Shown here piece by piece: positions 24,440 through 35,461 of a stretch of 64,000 bases of DNA. Every line of letters starts with the position of its first letter. The stretch's first letter is position 1. This DNA comes from Phascolomyces articulosus. Lineage: Eukaryota > Mucoromycota > Mucoromycetes > Mucorales > Lichtheimiaceae. Position numbers and translations under genes: made by a program. The stretch spans positions 1,426,001-1,490,000 of the forward strand of contig JAIXMP010000006.1 of NCBI GenBank assembly GCA_025677815.1, in the 5' to 3' direction. The notes under the pieces are model-generated. The model searched no databases and had not been told where the DNA came from. It saw only the letters and a list, made by a program, of their open reading frames with translations.

Positions 24440-25766
24440 ATGAACATTCAATTCTTGTATGAAAATGGGAAAGGTTCTGTCGTCGATGAGTATGGCAAGC
24501 CTGAACCAATGGATTATATTGTTGATGAGGAGCAGTTTCGTCTTCAAACATCGAGCTCTCATACACAATATTTAGTTCAACAGCCTCTGGAGAGCGAGAA
24601 AGAGAGGGGCGCAATGCAGGTAGAAAAGGAAGTGATAAAGGCTCGTGGTAATATTGCTATCGGGGAAGCACCAATAAAACGGAATTATGCATGCTATTCT
24701 GACCAGGACAAAGTGATATTCTTTAAGTTGTAATTTGAGAAGTGTCTTAGTGCTGCTGCTGCTGAAAAACGACTTGGGATTCACGTTCGTACAGTACAGA
24801 AATGGGCCGAACAGTATGAGAGAGATCCTAATAGTGTCTTTGAGAAACGGAGAAAGACTGGTCGTCCACGCATTCTCAATGAGGAGGACAATAAAGTTAT
24901 TGCTGAGCGCATTGATGTAAACCCTTCAGTTGTCTTGGACGACGTGCTGAAGCACCTAAAACAGGTATTCACAGAATTAAAGGTATCCAAAAGTACTCTG
25001 TTTGATTTTGTAAAAAAGCATTGCAACTTGTCCCTCAAAAAAGCTAGGTTTCAACTCATTGACCGGAACGGCAAGGAAAAGATTCAAGAGCGCCTGGACT
25101 GGAGTCTTAAATGGGAAAAAACAGACATGGATTTTACGACTAACTGTGTCTTTCTTCATGAATCTGCGTTTCATATTAATATGAAACGTAGTATGGGATG
25201 GTCAAAGAAAGTCTCCCCTTCAGTGGTCACCGTTCGCAAAACACGAGCAAAAACAACAACCATTCTAGGCGCGATTTCTGCCCAAGGTCTGATTAAATGC
25301 AACCTCAGCCTTCCTCAGCCTCCACCGAATAAAAAGAGAAAGCGAGGAGAAGATGCTGGGTTTGTGAGCAAAGGCATAGTTATGGGTCACTACGTATGCT
25401 AATTTTTTGAAAGCCACAAGGGATGAAATGGACCAGTATCCACATATGAAAGGCCATTACTTCGTGATGGATAATGCTCCAATCCATACATCTGTTAATA
25501 TCGCTAAATATGTAGAATCTCCCGGTTATTGCTGTATCTATTTGCCCTCCTATTCTCCAGAGCTTAATTCAATTGAACAGTTTTGGTCAGTAGTTAAGAG
25601 TAAAGTAAAACGTAACAAGTTCCTAGAAAAGGAGACCCTGATCACATGAATCAGTGACGCTTCTAATAGTCTGGAATTGAGTGACTTCAAAGGCTCTGTT
25701 GGCATTCACATAAATGCTTGGACAAGTGCCGTAATAAACAAAGTCTCTGAAAAGCTTGCAAAATAA
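24440..25766 (+). pseudogene. Dead Tc1/IS630-type DDE transposase
   Basis: One long coding frame broken by an in-frame TAA at 24731-24733, a frameshift near 25392-25400, and a TGA at 25647-25649. Domains: an N-terminal helix-turn-helix (LSAAAAEKRLGIHVRTVQKW) with GRPRILNEEDNKVIAERID, then the DDE domain. The first catalytic position reads FLHESAFHINMKRSMGWSKK, where families of this type have Asp before the Glu-Ser; here it is His, so the active site itself is damaged. The second (YFVMDNAPIHTS) and third (YSPELNSIEQFWSVVKSKVK) motifs are intact. Terminal inverted repeats were not recognised. It lies just left of another element starting at 25969. Confidence 0.85.
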
Positions 25767-25968
25767 ATTTTCTGATGATCCTCGTTTTTTTTAGCAATCT
25801 CAAATACAATTCACCACATTTTCGATGATGCTGCCGCTCTTTTTCTTTCATCAGATACACGGACATTGATCTGGCTTCTGATCATATTTTCACGCTTGGG
25901 ATCACTGCTATGTAATAGTCCGGGGTAACAATTAACATTTTTATTGATATAAATATTCAGATAACTAT

Positions 25969-26238
25969 ATATGTGGGGGAATAGGGATTGTGACGGACTA
26001 TCACTAATTATCAAACTATCACACACTATAATTCGTACGTTTATCATCATTACTCAAAACGTAATGCACAAAAGCGATGCCGATCCTTGGTGGAATCAAT
26101 GAAAGAGTAGATGATAGGATGGGTCAGGCGGCATTTCGTTTCCCAACCTTCTTTTTCATTCAAAGGTCGACACAACCACCAAAATGTTTCCGTCACCCTC
26201 AGCAGAGTGCGTATGTTCTTCAAATTGACAAATGATAC
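25969..26238 (+). repeat. Left arm of long inverted repeat
   Basis: Pairs with 28152-28421 at high identity. Includes, on the minus strand, the end of the broken gene: NEKEGWETKCRL, then SFIDSTKDRHRFCALRFE and a stop at 26050. Confidence 0.9.
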
Positions 26239-27110
26239 CGACTCTTTGTCGTATCCGACTAGATAAACATACAGCAAAACGCCTTATTTCATGGTCCATG
26301 AAATAACAATAATTATTTATTCACTTTATGTTGCACGATATTTCTTATTTAATATTCCTTATGCTGGTTACACCCGAAGATAACTTATATGTGAATAGAC
26401 AGCACTTCATTGTTTCAAGTTGTTTATCGTTATTTATTATTAGTATTCCAAACGCCTTCATTACCACCATAGTATGCATTCTAATAATACCATCATCCGT
26501 CGTTACAATCATTATCATTGAAACATACACAGACGTGTTGACTGGAAGTCAACATGATACTAAACAGTCTGGATGACCATAACCATGGATAGGGATTAAT
26601 ATAAATAGGACATGATTTTACAATGCAATAAACTGGATCGATATTTTTGAGTCTCGTTGACTTCTGATTGTCTCTTTATTATTTTGATTGATTGAATATT
26701 TCACTCTTCCAAGGAGCGTGGAAATGTGAGCTAACCAATTTCTTGCATAAGATACATTCCATCATGTCGCAGGCGTGTCAAGAAAAGAGTAATTTATATC
26801 AGTTGATTTGGAAAGTCAACGCGGCTTGCAGCTTGTTAACATCAACAGTATCCTTGGCAAAAATCGTTTAATGCAGAAGATCCTGGCATAGAGCATGGTT
26901 ATCGGTAGAGATACGTGCCAGTTTCAACTCGCCAAATCCAAGGCTTGGTGCAAAATCATGCTGATATAGCTTAGAAATCGTGACATCAAGGCGCATCTCT
27001 CCAGTTTCATCAGCTGTGATGTTCGACCATCGCAACAAGACGCTTTTGTCGGGATCGGAAAGCAAAGCAGACAAAATGGGATCAAAATACATTGTAAAAA
27101 GTACTGTCTT
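26050..27110 (-). pseudogene. Broken gene of an uncharacterised protein inside the inverted-repeat element
   Basis: Minus strand. An open stretch from about 27110 reads MYFDPILSALLSDPDKSVLL, then NITADETGEMRLDVTISKLY, GFGELKLARISTDNHALCQD and LH followed by a stop (26868-26870). It continues AKDTVDVNKLQAALTFQIN, a stop, and FPRSLEE. After a gap of about 460 bp (26239-26705) the protein resumes as SFVNLKNIRTLLRVTETFWW and ends in DSTKDRHRFCALRFE. The right repeat arm carries the same end with the junction intact (LTFPRSLEELASFVNLRNIR), which shows the gap is an insertion. From memory this resembles repeated proteins of unknown function in Mucorales genomes; that is unverified. Confidence 0.6.
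26284..26306. repeat. Perfect 23-bp palindrome
   Basis: TTATTTCATGG, a central T, then CCATGAAATAA. It lies inside the segment that interrupts the left repeat arm, so it may belong to that insertion. Confidence 0.7.
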
Positions 27111-28030
27111 TCATATATCCGTAAATCCGTCATCCGTATCCATAACGGAATGCTCGGATCGGATTCGGATATGGTCCATATCCGATCCGTTTTATCTATG
27201 ACATTCGAAAGATATAACAAATATTTTTTATAATAAATAAACCCGTTATAGCATATAGTTATTATACTTTTATTTATCAAAATGTAATATAATAATTTAC
27301 TATCATAGTATTATTAGAGCAACATTATTATATTTATGAAAATGATCATGTACCAATCCTAACATATTATAAAAATGATATTACTACTTTGAAAATACTC
27401 TTACCTTTTTTTTTTATTCTATTAATAAACGAGGTATATGGTAATAATATCATAAGCACTTGCTGCTTAACAGAAATGGGCCGACCATGATGTTATTGAA
27501 AAAGGCTGCATACGTTAACTCGACATCACCGATGACAGCATTATGAATCTCATCACAGTTAATTTAGATTGGTAATTAGCGCCATTACAAATGAACATTA
27601 CAATGATCTTATAGAAATCGTCGAATTAAGTTTTTTTTTAAAAATAATAATATTGTTGTTTCCGCTTCTTCTGAATATGTTTGATTTAGAAAAATATGTT
27701 CGGTGGCATGTTATGTTGTTGGAGGAAGATAAAAAAGTCTTGTTAAAATAGTGCTAAGAAAATTTAGTTGTGGTATGTATATGATTTTCCCTCATATAAT
27801 TTTTTTAGAGCAAAAAAACCTATCATCATAAATATAACCAGGCCTGCTCCTTTTTTATAATTTACTTTCAACGTTTCTTTCAGAATATATATTAATAAAG
27901 TGAACTATATAAGTGTTTTTATTTAAAAAAAATGCATTTTTACCTATAAACATCCGTTATTCGATCCGATATCCGAATGATATCCAATATCCGTATCCGT
28001 ATTCATATCCGATCCAACCCGATCCGTGAA
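27110..28030. mobile_element. Putative non-autonomous insertion with ATCCGT/ACGGAT subterminal repeats
   Basis: Both ends (27113-27195 and 27955-28030) are packed with degenerate copies of ATCCG(T/A) in both orientations. The 750 bp between are unusually AT-rich and have no gene. On one side the frame of the broken gene starts; on the other, sequence from the right arm begins. This fits a MITE-like or hAT-like non-autonomous element nested in the larger one. No target duplication was established. Confidence 0.45.
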
Positions 28031-28151
28031 GAACAATATTTCTAACCAATACAACTTGAGTGCTTCAGGTTTCTTAAAGAGATTCAACTCTGATTGTAAT
28101 CGTTCTTGATATACTGACCAACTCACATTTCCACGCTCCTTGGAGGAATTG

Positions 28152-28421
28152 GCATCATTTGTCAATTTGAGAAACATACGCACTCTGCTGATGGTGACGG
28201 AAACATTTTGGTGATTGTGTTGATCTTTGAATGAAAAAGAAGGTTGGGAAACGAAATGCCGCCTGACCCATCCTATCATCTACTCTTTCATTGATTCCAC
28301 CAAGGATCAGCATCGCTTTTGCGCATTACGTTTTGAGTAATGATGATAAACGTACGAATTATAGTGTGTGATAGTTTGATAATTAGTGATAGTCCGTCAC
28401 AATCCCTATTCCCCCACATAT
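28152..28421 (-). repeat. Right arm of long inverted repeat
   Basis: Reverse complement of the left arm with few substitutions. Similarity resumes beyond it for about 25 bp (CCAAGGAGCGTGGAAATGTG at 28140-28118, also at 26708-26730 on the plus strand). The left arm is therefore interrupted by about 460 bp relative to the right arm. Confidence 0.9.
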
Positions 28422-29656
28422 TATGCATGACTAAAGTTGCATCATAGATTTACTTTTTTTTTTCTTCTGACTTGACTAAGCATCCACATTGATCCTAGCA
28501 AACCAGGAACTGATCGCTAATACCTTGCCTGAGATCTACTTGGTTTAAGATAGTTCTTATTATTCATATTCTCTTATCAAAGGGTGTCTCTGAAGATTAG
28601 CATCAGATAGACCTCCCACAGACTAATCGAGCTGCATAAGCGGGGACCGTTGTGCTGACAAGTTGGATCAAGTATGAGCTGCTTTATTTCTTGTTCACAA
28701 GTGACACTGTGCTTTCATCTTTGTGAAACTATTGTTTATTATGATTCTATATCATACATATATCAACGGTAATTAACAAAACTAAACAAAAAAATAAAAT
28801 GTCTTTCATGCGTAAAAAGTTGTATTAAAAAGTTATTTTTTTTCTTTCGCTTTGATTAAGCATCCGCATGGATTCTAGCAAAACCAGAACATGTGCTGAT
28901 GAATATGGATCGACTTTGGTGGAAATATCTTTTTTAAAATTGGTTAATATATGAAAGAATTTATTTAATGAATCATCAAACACATTTGTAACGGTTATAT
29001 GCGAGGTGGCGCCTTATTCCCGTCATTTTTTTATCATTTTCTTTTGTGAAAAAAGAAATAACGTCTTCTACCAAACAATATGGACATGGACGACCTCATG
29101 ACCTTTCAAATTGGTATAAATATATCTTTTTATTGGCGCACGTCAGATAGTAATTATTTTTCCGCGATTTTACCACATAAATGTTTAATAAAAAGTAAAT
29201 ATAAATAATAATAATAATATATGCTTGATGCAAGATAATAATAAAAATATCATACTATCCAACATTACATTATATGAATGTAGAGATATGTATGCATTTG
29301 TATGGATTAATGTTGCGAATAAAAATAGTGTTGGCACAGAATAACGCGCCATTTAATATATCTTGTGATCTACGCTTTTCTTCATCATATGATGAATTAT
29401 AGTACTCTTCTTTCCCTACATCCCCGCATTTTCTTACTGCTATTCTTGTCTATTGTTATAACATATGAACTGTCATGTCACTGGCACTTTATATGGAAAC
29501 ATTTTTTTAATATAAAAAGAGGTTCAAAAACCAGATGGGAGGATTTTTTTTTTTTTTTTTTTTTTATCAATTGAATAATTTTTAGCTTATTTGAACCAAT
29601 TTACCAATAAACAACAATATTTGTTACTCAACAGTAATACTATTCTTTTTATCACC
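28422..29656. other. Intergenic with a diverged direct repeat
   Basis: No gene. Stretches 28451-28512 and 28831-28892 are similar: both have a T-run followed by a TAAGCATCC-GCAT-like string, then CTAGCAAA and CCAG-AAC. They are direct repeats 380 bp apart. A T-run at 29545-29565 precedes gene B. Confidence 0.45.
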
Positions 29657-30165
29657 ATGGGCAGTTATCCAAGTCATTTTGATTATTATACTTCTTATTA
29701 TGATTCGCCATCAATTTATTCCCGAAATCGTCGTGTTCATTGGGATGTCTATCATCAACAGCAACAACAAGCAAACAATAACTGGTTTAATAATCAAATA
29801 TACCTGAACCAACAACAACAACAATTACAACAACAACAGCAGCAATTGCAGCAACAACAATTACATCAACAACAGCTGCAACATCAAGAACATCAACAAC
29901 GCCACTATTCTGGCTTGTTCTCTGTCTCATCCCCACCCGCAGCACCTATCGCGCCTCAATCTCCTTATTTTGGAACAATGAATGGTGGTGGTCAATATAT
30001 GCATCCTTCATCCTTTGGGTAATGTACATTTTATATTCTTTAAAAAATCATAAAGAATCAACGATGCCAAATTAATATTATGGATTCATTAATGCTTCTT
30101 TTTTATTCTATTATAGTTATTACAATAATCATCTTGGCCAACCATTGTACTACGGTTTTCGATAG
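29657..30165 (+). CDS. Small Gln-rich protein, family copy B (possible N-myristoylation)
   Basis: Two exons, 29657-30018 and 30117-30165, give 136 aa. The start is ATG in ACCATGG context, giving MGSYPSHFD (MGxxxS). An upstream in-frame ATG-less extension was ignored. It shares with copy A the order NWFNNQIYLNQQQQ, a poly-Gln tract, LFSVSSPP, MHPSSFG and, after the intron, YYNNHLGQPLYYGF. The intron interrupts the Gly codon of SSFG at the same place and phase in both. The Gln tract is (CAA/CAG)n. No known domain. Localisation to membranes by a lipid anchor is an inference from the N-terminus only. Confidence 0.78.
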
Positions 30166-33100
30166 GCTGCATGATGGACCTGGGAATTACACTCAGCCAT
30201 TTTTCATTTTATATATACCCTTTTTTTTTTTTTTTTTTTACTTTTTGGGATTTCAAACAACATGATCATTGACCACTGTTGCTGGCTCTTTCTGGAATAC
30301 TATCATTATTATTATTTCCCTTTCAAGTTTTTGTAGATAGAGATTTTTGCTTTTTTTTTTTTACATACGTATTATTCCACTCGTTATAGTTTATTCCTTA
30401 GCACCACTTTCACCTTCCTTTTATCATTTATATGACTTTTCTCTCCTTTATATAATATTTATTATTAGTAGCTATGTTTTTTTATTCACCATAAAGCATC
30501 ATTATTAACCATGACTATAGAATTGAGTTGCTTGCGATACAGCGATATGTTGTTGTGAAAGCAGAATAACTATTATAACAGCATGATATATAGTATGTGA
30601 AAGCAAACACAGGGGAAAATAATATTTTGCTTTTATTGGTGGATATCAAATATAATGATTGGGGAAAGGTATTTTACTGCCATCAATATGATTCGCAAGC
30701 ACAAAATGGCTGAGGAAAAGAAAAGAAGTGTGCCATTTTTCATGAACGTGGTTGTTGTGGGGGAGGAACCGGTCCCCTTTGGTTCTTAATATAGAAATAT
30801 AGGTTGTCAATTTAAACTTAAATGTATTGGCTGTCAATGTTACTAGATGATAATGGACAGGGTCTGATGACACACAAAATAAATATTTTTATTTCCAATC
30901 AAGGTATATCCGGATATTCATGTCTCAGCAATTTTTCTGAATGTACGTAAATCTTTTCAAGTCACATCATGTGAGGAAAGCAAGGAGAAAGTACAAAAAA
31001 TAATGAAATTCACAAATAACTAATATTTTTAGTAGCATAAAAGACATCACTGGCCTCCGTCATCGTGCATCAAAAAAACGTTTCATATTTTAGGCTTTAC
31101 GCGGTTTTTTTAATACATTTATACATAAGACTGCATCATTCTTCAACAAACATCTATTTATGTCAAATACGGCTAGTATCAATGATCTTCAAACTACATT
31201 ATAATGTCATGTATAAATATATTGGGTATCTTCCAAAAATGCAATAATATGCCATAGATATAATCATCATCCCCATTTCTTCTGATGATCAGTATGTGAA
31301 TAATATGATTGATGCTGAGACAAAGTATGTTGTATTCCTTGTGAGTACTCTGCTTTTTTTTTTAGTTTTTTAATTTTGCATTTTGAAAAAGAGCCACAAA
31401 AAGAGAAAGAAGCACCTGATGAAAAATGTTTCAAAAAAGACGCGATCCTGTCTCGTCTGTGTCAAAAATGAACCAACCATCCATATAATTTTTGGCTAAA
31501 TTATGTATCATGAAAACTGTCCTATCGATAACTTGTTGAAATGATGAAAGAAGGAACAAGTATTTCAATTTACTCACACACACACAAGTTTTGTTTGAGA
31601 GCATCATATTGAACTTTATTATTTTCCCAGACTATGACAATTTTGTTGATATTACTTTTATGTCAATTCTTTCCCTTCGTTTTTCAGTCGAAAATTGTAG
31701 AAAACAACAAATGGGAAAAAAATATGTGTGAAGGAGGAACGTGATGTCGGATAATTCAAAGAAAAAGCACCATCATCACCATCCATTTTGCATAATGTTA
31801 TTGGTAAAAAATATCTTAGAAACTGATATTTTTTGCAAGCTGATTATTTTTCAGTTATTATACAATAGTACGCAACTACGGAACCTAATATACTAAATTT
31901 TAAAAACCGTTTCAGATGTTCAGGAACTGCAACCATTATTACCTCTAATCAATTGGCGTACCAATAAATTATCATCATTAAGTCAGTCATTTCAATTATT
32001 AATTCTTTAATGAGTCGTTTATTTATGACATATTCTATTTTCATCAGGTGAAATTTTGTGAACCAAAAAAAAATGGTACCGTATTTTTTATTCATTGTGC
32101 ATTTGTAAAAAGAAATAGATAATCATCAATTTAAATAGTTTTATATTAGTCAAATATAAAAAAAAATAGTAGACGGTTGATGCGATGCGACGATAACTAC
32201 TCATATTACTCAAATCAGAAAAGATATATTAATATAAGGCCATTTACTCCAATGATAACAAGTAGAATTTAGAATCTCTTGTTGGTATACAATAAAAAAT
32301 ACCTAGAAAAATAAAATATTGGTTTGTGTCGTGAACATGGTACTATTCTTACGCAAGCATGCAGGAAAGTTTATTAATGTTACTCTGCTAAATAGTTATT
32401 ATTATGCGTAGCCATTATGTTTGATAGGTAAACAATATTTGTTGTTTGTATTATAAAAGGAAAGAAGTTGATGTCCAATAACAGTTCGACATTTGGATAT
32501 CCTCCTTCTGTAATTTGTCTAAAAAACACATTGATTGTTATTTATTTATTGAAGATTATTGATCATGATGGTCAGCATGTGATAAAGAATAATGATAACA
32601 ATTAAAAAAAATAATTGATGAAGAAGAAGAAAAAAAAAAGCTGATGATGGATGGGAACATTAACCTATCCGATAGTAGTGTTTTTTTTTTCTTGTTCAGA
32701 AGAATGAGGAGTTAGATATCAAAGGAGAGCTTGGCAAAAAAAATTGGTCCGTAGTAATGTCATTGTTGTACAATTGGTTCTGTTTTTTGCTGATGAAAGG
32801 GATCTGGGAATTGAGTACCAAGACAAAATATAACATAGCGTATATTATAACAATAATGTTACAAGCCAATTTTTCAAGGGACTCAATAAATTGGTGGCCA
32901 AGATTTTTTTTCTTGGTGTATGATTCTCATACTAGTACATATGTAACTATTATTGGTAGATACCAATATTACTATTGGGTAATCAGGGCTTTTCGAGTAA
33001 ACATGTAATAGTGTGGAATGATAATAAGCTGGCTGGCAAAGAAGATTCATGCAGAAATAATAACAAAAAACTGTTTTTTATAGTAGAACACACACAATGA

Positions 33101-33648
33101 AAAGTTTCATACTAATAGAATATAATAAAAATTTGAGATTAGATTATGAATTGCATGGGAAATTTGGGAGATATATATCAAGATGATGATGATGAGGAAA
33201 ACTTGTTGTTCGTCGCCAGTATAACCATAGTTTACGCATGACAACCATCGCACATACATTATAATGTGACGCCATACGTATGGTTATACCAACATGTAAT
33301 ATCAGCAAGATCGATTACAGATATGCCTTATACGAAGTATTATAATAATTTCAACAAGATGGCTATGTAAATCACACGATGTATATCTTAAATAGTTCTT
33401 CACATGGATTTATTCACTTATAACAACAATCATCATGCCATGAATTCCTTCCGATCCATCTGGGTGAAAAAGCGAAAAAATAAACTGACATAAACTCTAT
33501 TTATGGGATATCTATTTACGTATGACAAAAAAGCTTGTATCATCATCGTGTGATGATGGGTAAAAAAAGGTCAAAGTAGACCAGGGACACCACTACCACC
33601 ATTCTTTTTTAAACTTTTTCTTTTTTTTTTCTCTAAAACAACAATATT
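30166..33648. other. Long AT-rich intergenic region
   Basis: No supported gene in about 3.5 kb; only short open frames without coding character. T-runs at 30221 and 30351, CA repeat at 31577, GAT repeat at 33183. Confidence 0.5.
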
Positions 33649-34746
33649 ATGTTTGACCCAAAAGACGTTTTTGTAATCTTCGTGTTAGGTAAATTTCCCA
33701 TTCCCTCATTCTATATTCTTTTCTTCCCAGTGAAATATTCCCTTGCTAAACATAGTTTTTGTTGGTTTTAAATAGGCGGCCCGGGTTCCGGCAAAGTGAG
33801 CAAAAAATAAAGCAGAAAAAAAAAGCAATATATACTAAAAAAGCGAGTAATTCTAACTTTGGTATAAACAACAAGGGAACTCAATGTGCGAATATTAAAA
33901 ATGACTATGGTTTTGTTCATCTGTCAGGTAAAAAGTCATGTCCTCGGTTCATTAACTAGGGGGAAAAAGAGGGGTTCTGGTGGTTCACTGACATGGATTG
34001 CTCACATGTACGAAAATATACAATGGATGGACACATTATAAATTCTACTTTTAGCTGGCGATTTACTTCGAGAAGAACAACAACGAGAAGGTTCTGAATT
34101 TAAAGACCTGATTCAAACTTGCATTCGTGAAGGAAAGATTGTCCCCATGGAAGTGACTATTGCTTTACTTGAAAAATCAATGCAAGAAGCTATTGATACG
34201 GAGGGTAAAAAAAGATTCCTGGTGGATGGATTTCCCCGAAAAATGGATCAAGCTATCAAGTTTGAAGAAGTGGTAAATAATAGAAATAATAGTATTTGTG
34301 TGTGTGTGTGTGTGTGTATGCGTATCACTATAATGTAATGACTGATATTGAAGGATATAAAAAACAACTAGGTTGTCGAATCCCAATTTACGCTTTACTT
34401 TGAATGTTCAGAAGAAACTCTGGTGACACGATTATTGAAACGTGGTGAAAGCTCTGGAAGAATTGATGATAATATTGAATCTATTAAAAAACGTTTCCAA
34501 ACTTTCAAAGATACCAGTTTCCCCGTTATAGAATATTATGAAGAGAAGGGCAAAGTTCGTCAGGTAAATATAAAATAGGATTGGAGTAACTTTATCCATT
34601 TTGACTATTGGCGTGTGTATATAATGGATAAATAAGCTTATGCTTTTATTATATTTAATTAGATCAATGCCGAACAAGATAGAGAAGAAGTGTACGCCAA
34701 TGTTAAAAAGGTTCTCGATCTTTCTTTACAAGAATCAGATGCATAG
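33649..34746 (+). CDS. URA6: UMP-CMP kinase
   Basis: Six exons (33649-33688, 33776-33795, 33876-33927, 34055-34272, 34372-34563, 34663-34746) close to 201 aa, the normal length of the family. The enzyme phosphorylates UMP/CMP with ATP in pyrimidine nucleotide synthesis. Visible motifs: the P-loop GGPGSGKGTQCANI, NMP-binding LSAGDLLREEQQREGSEF, the lid region LLKRGESSGRIDDNIESIKK, and FLVDGFPRKMDQAIKFEE (DGFPR). The second exon is only 20 nt and encodes GPGSGK of the P-loop; the next intron separates K from GTQC. A GT repeat lies in the fourth intron. The start is the first ATG directly before the P-loop strand (FDPKDVFVIFVLG). Confidence 0.94.
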
Positions 34747-35461
34747 ATCTCCTGCTGCCTATTTTTTTTCTTTCGATTTTATTATAAAATAAACTTGTAT
34801 TATTAGAAGATTCATATATAACGACAGATGAAATTTGTGATCTGATAGAATGGTTGAACGTCATTTTTATATAGTTTGTACGTTGATCCAAAAAAAAAGG
34901 TAATGTGGAGAAGGTGTATTTTGCTCTAGTATTAATATTGGAATAAAACGCCAGTATTACAACAGCATAAACAATATATAAATACATTTGATATAACTCT
35001 TTTTTGCTCCACAACAAAAAAAAGTACTACTTTAAAAACCCAATGAATCACAAACTCCGGATACGTAATGAAAGGATTCTATTCGACATTTACGTTTATG
35101 ATGTAGAAAAACCTTGTTTTATCACGAAAAAAAAAAAAAAAAAACTATCCATGATATATGTTTAAGTGTTTTCTAGATATGTTCCTATTGGAGTTTAAAT
35201 GTTACTGTTGCTAATATTCGATAATATATAACGTTACATACTTTTTCTTTTTGGCGCCGTAATCACTGTAAAGTATCATGTAGTTCTTCGTAGGTGATTT
35301 ATAAAAACTATTTATTTTGGTATATTGAGAGTCACGAACTGTATCTAGAGCGTCAAAGCGCTTCATACGAGCGATCCTGTATGGAAGAAGCAGTACGTAT
35401 GTATAGATTATTTTATAGTCGCATAAATTTTAGTAAGCCATGGGTATACCTAACATATTTC
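34747..35461. other. Intergenic
   Basis: No supported gene. The A-run at 35126 and AT-rich DNA are unremarkable. An additional terminal exon of the minus-strand gene starting at 36362 could lie around 35220-35380 but was not established. Confidence 0.4.

Larger units (their letters stand above)
25969..28421. mobile_element. 2.45-kb element or composite with about 270-bp terminal inverted repeats
   Basis: The left end 25969-26238 is an almost exact reverse complement of 28421-28152. The outermost bases are ATATGTGGGGG and CCCCCACATAT. Both flanks carry TAT (25966-25968 and 28422-28424), a possible 3-bp target duplication that could also be chance in AT-rich DNA. Inside are a broken minus-strand gene (26050-27110) and a second, repeat-bounded insertion (about 27110-28030). 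The superfamily is not recognised. The structure could equally be an inverted duplication of a gene's 3' end. Confidence 0.7.

Noticed and set aside
27944..28279. 111-codon minus-strand frame in the right repeat arm
   Set aside because: Largely antisense to the duplicated 3' end of the broken gene; the rest is ATCCG repeat. Not supported as a gene, although part looks protein-like.
30646..33008. Scattered 60-85 codon frames in the 30-33 kb region
   Set aside because: Short, low-complexity, no conserved motif and no joining splice sites.
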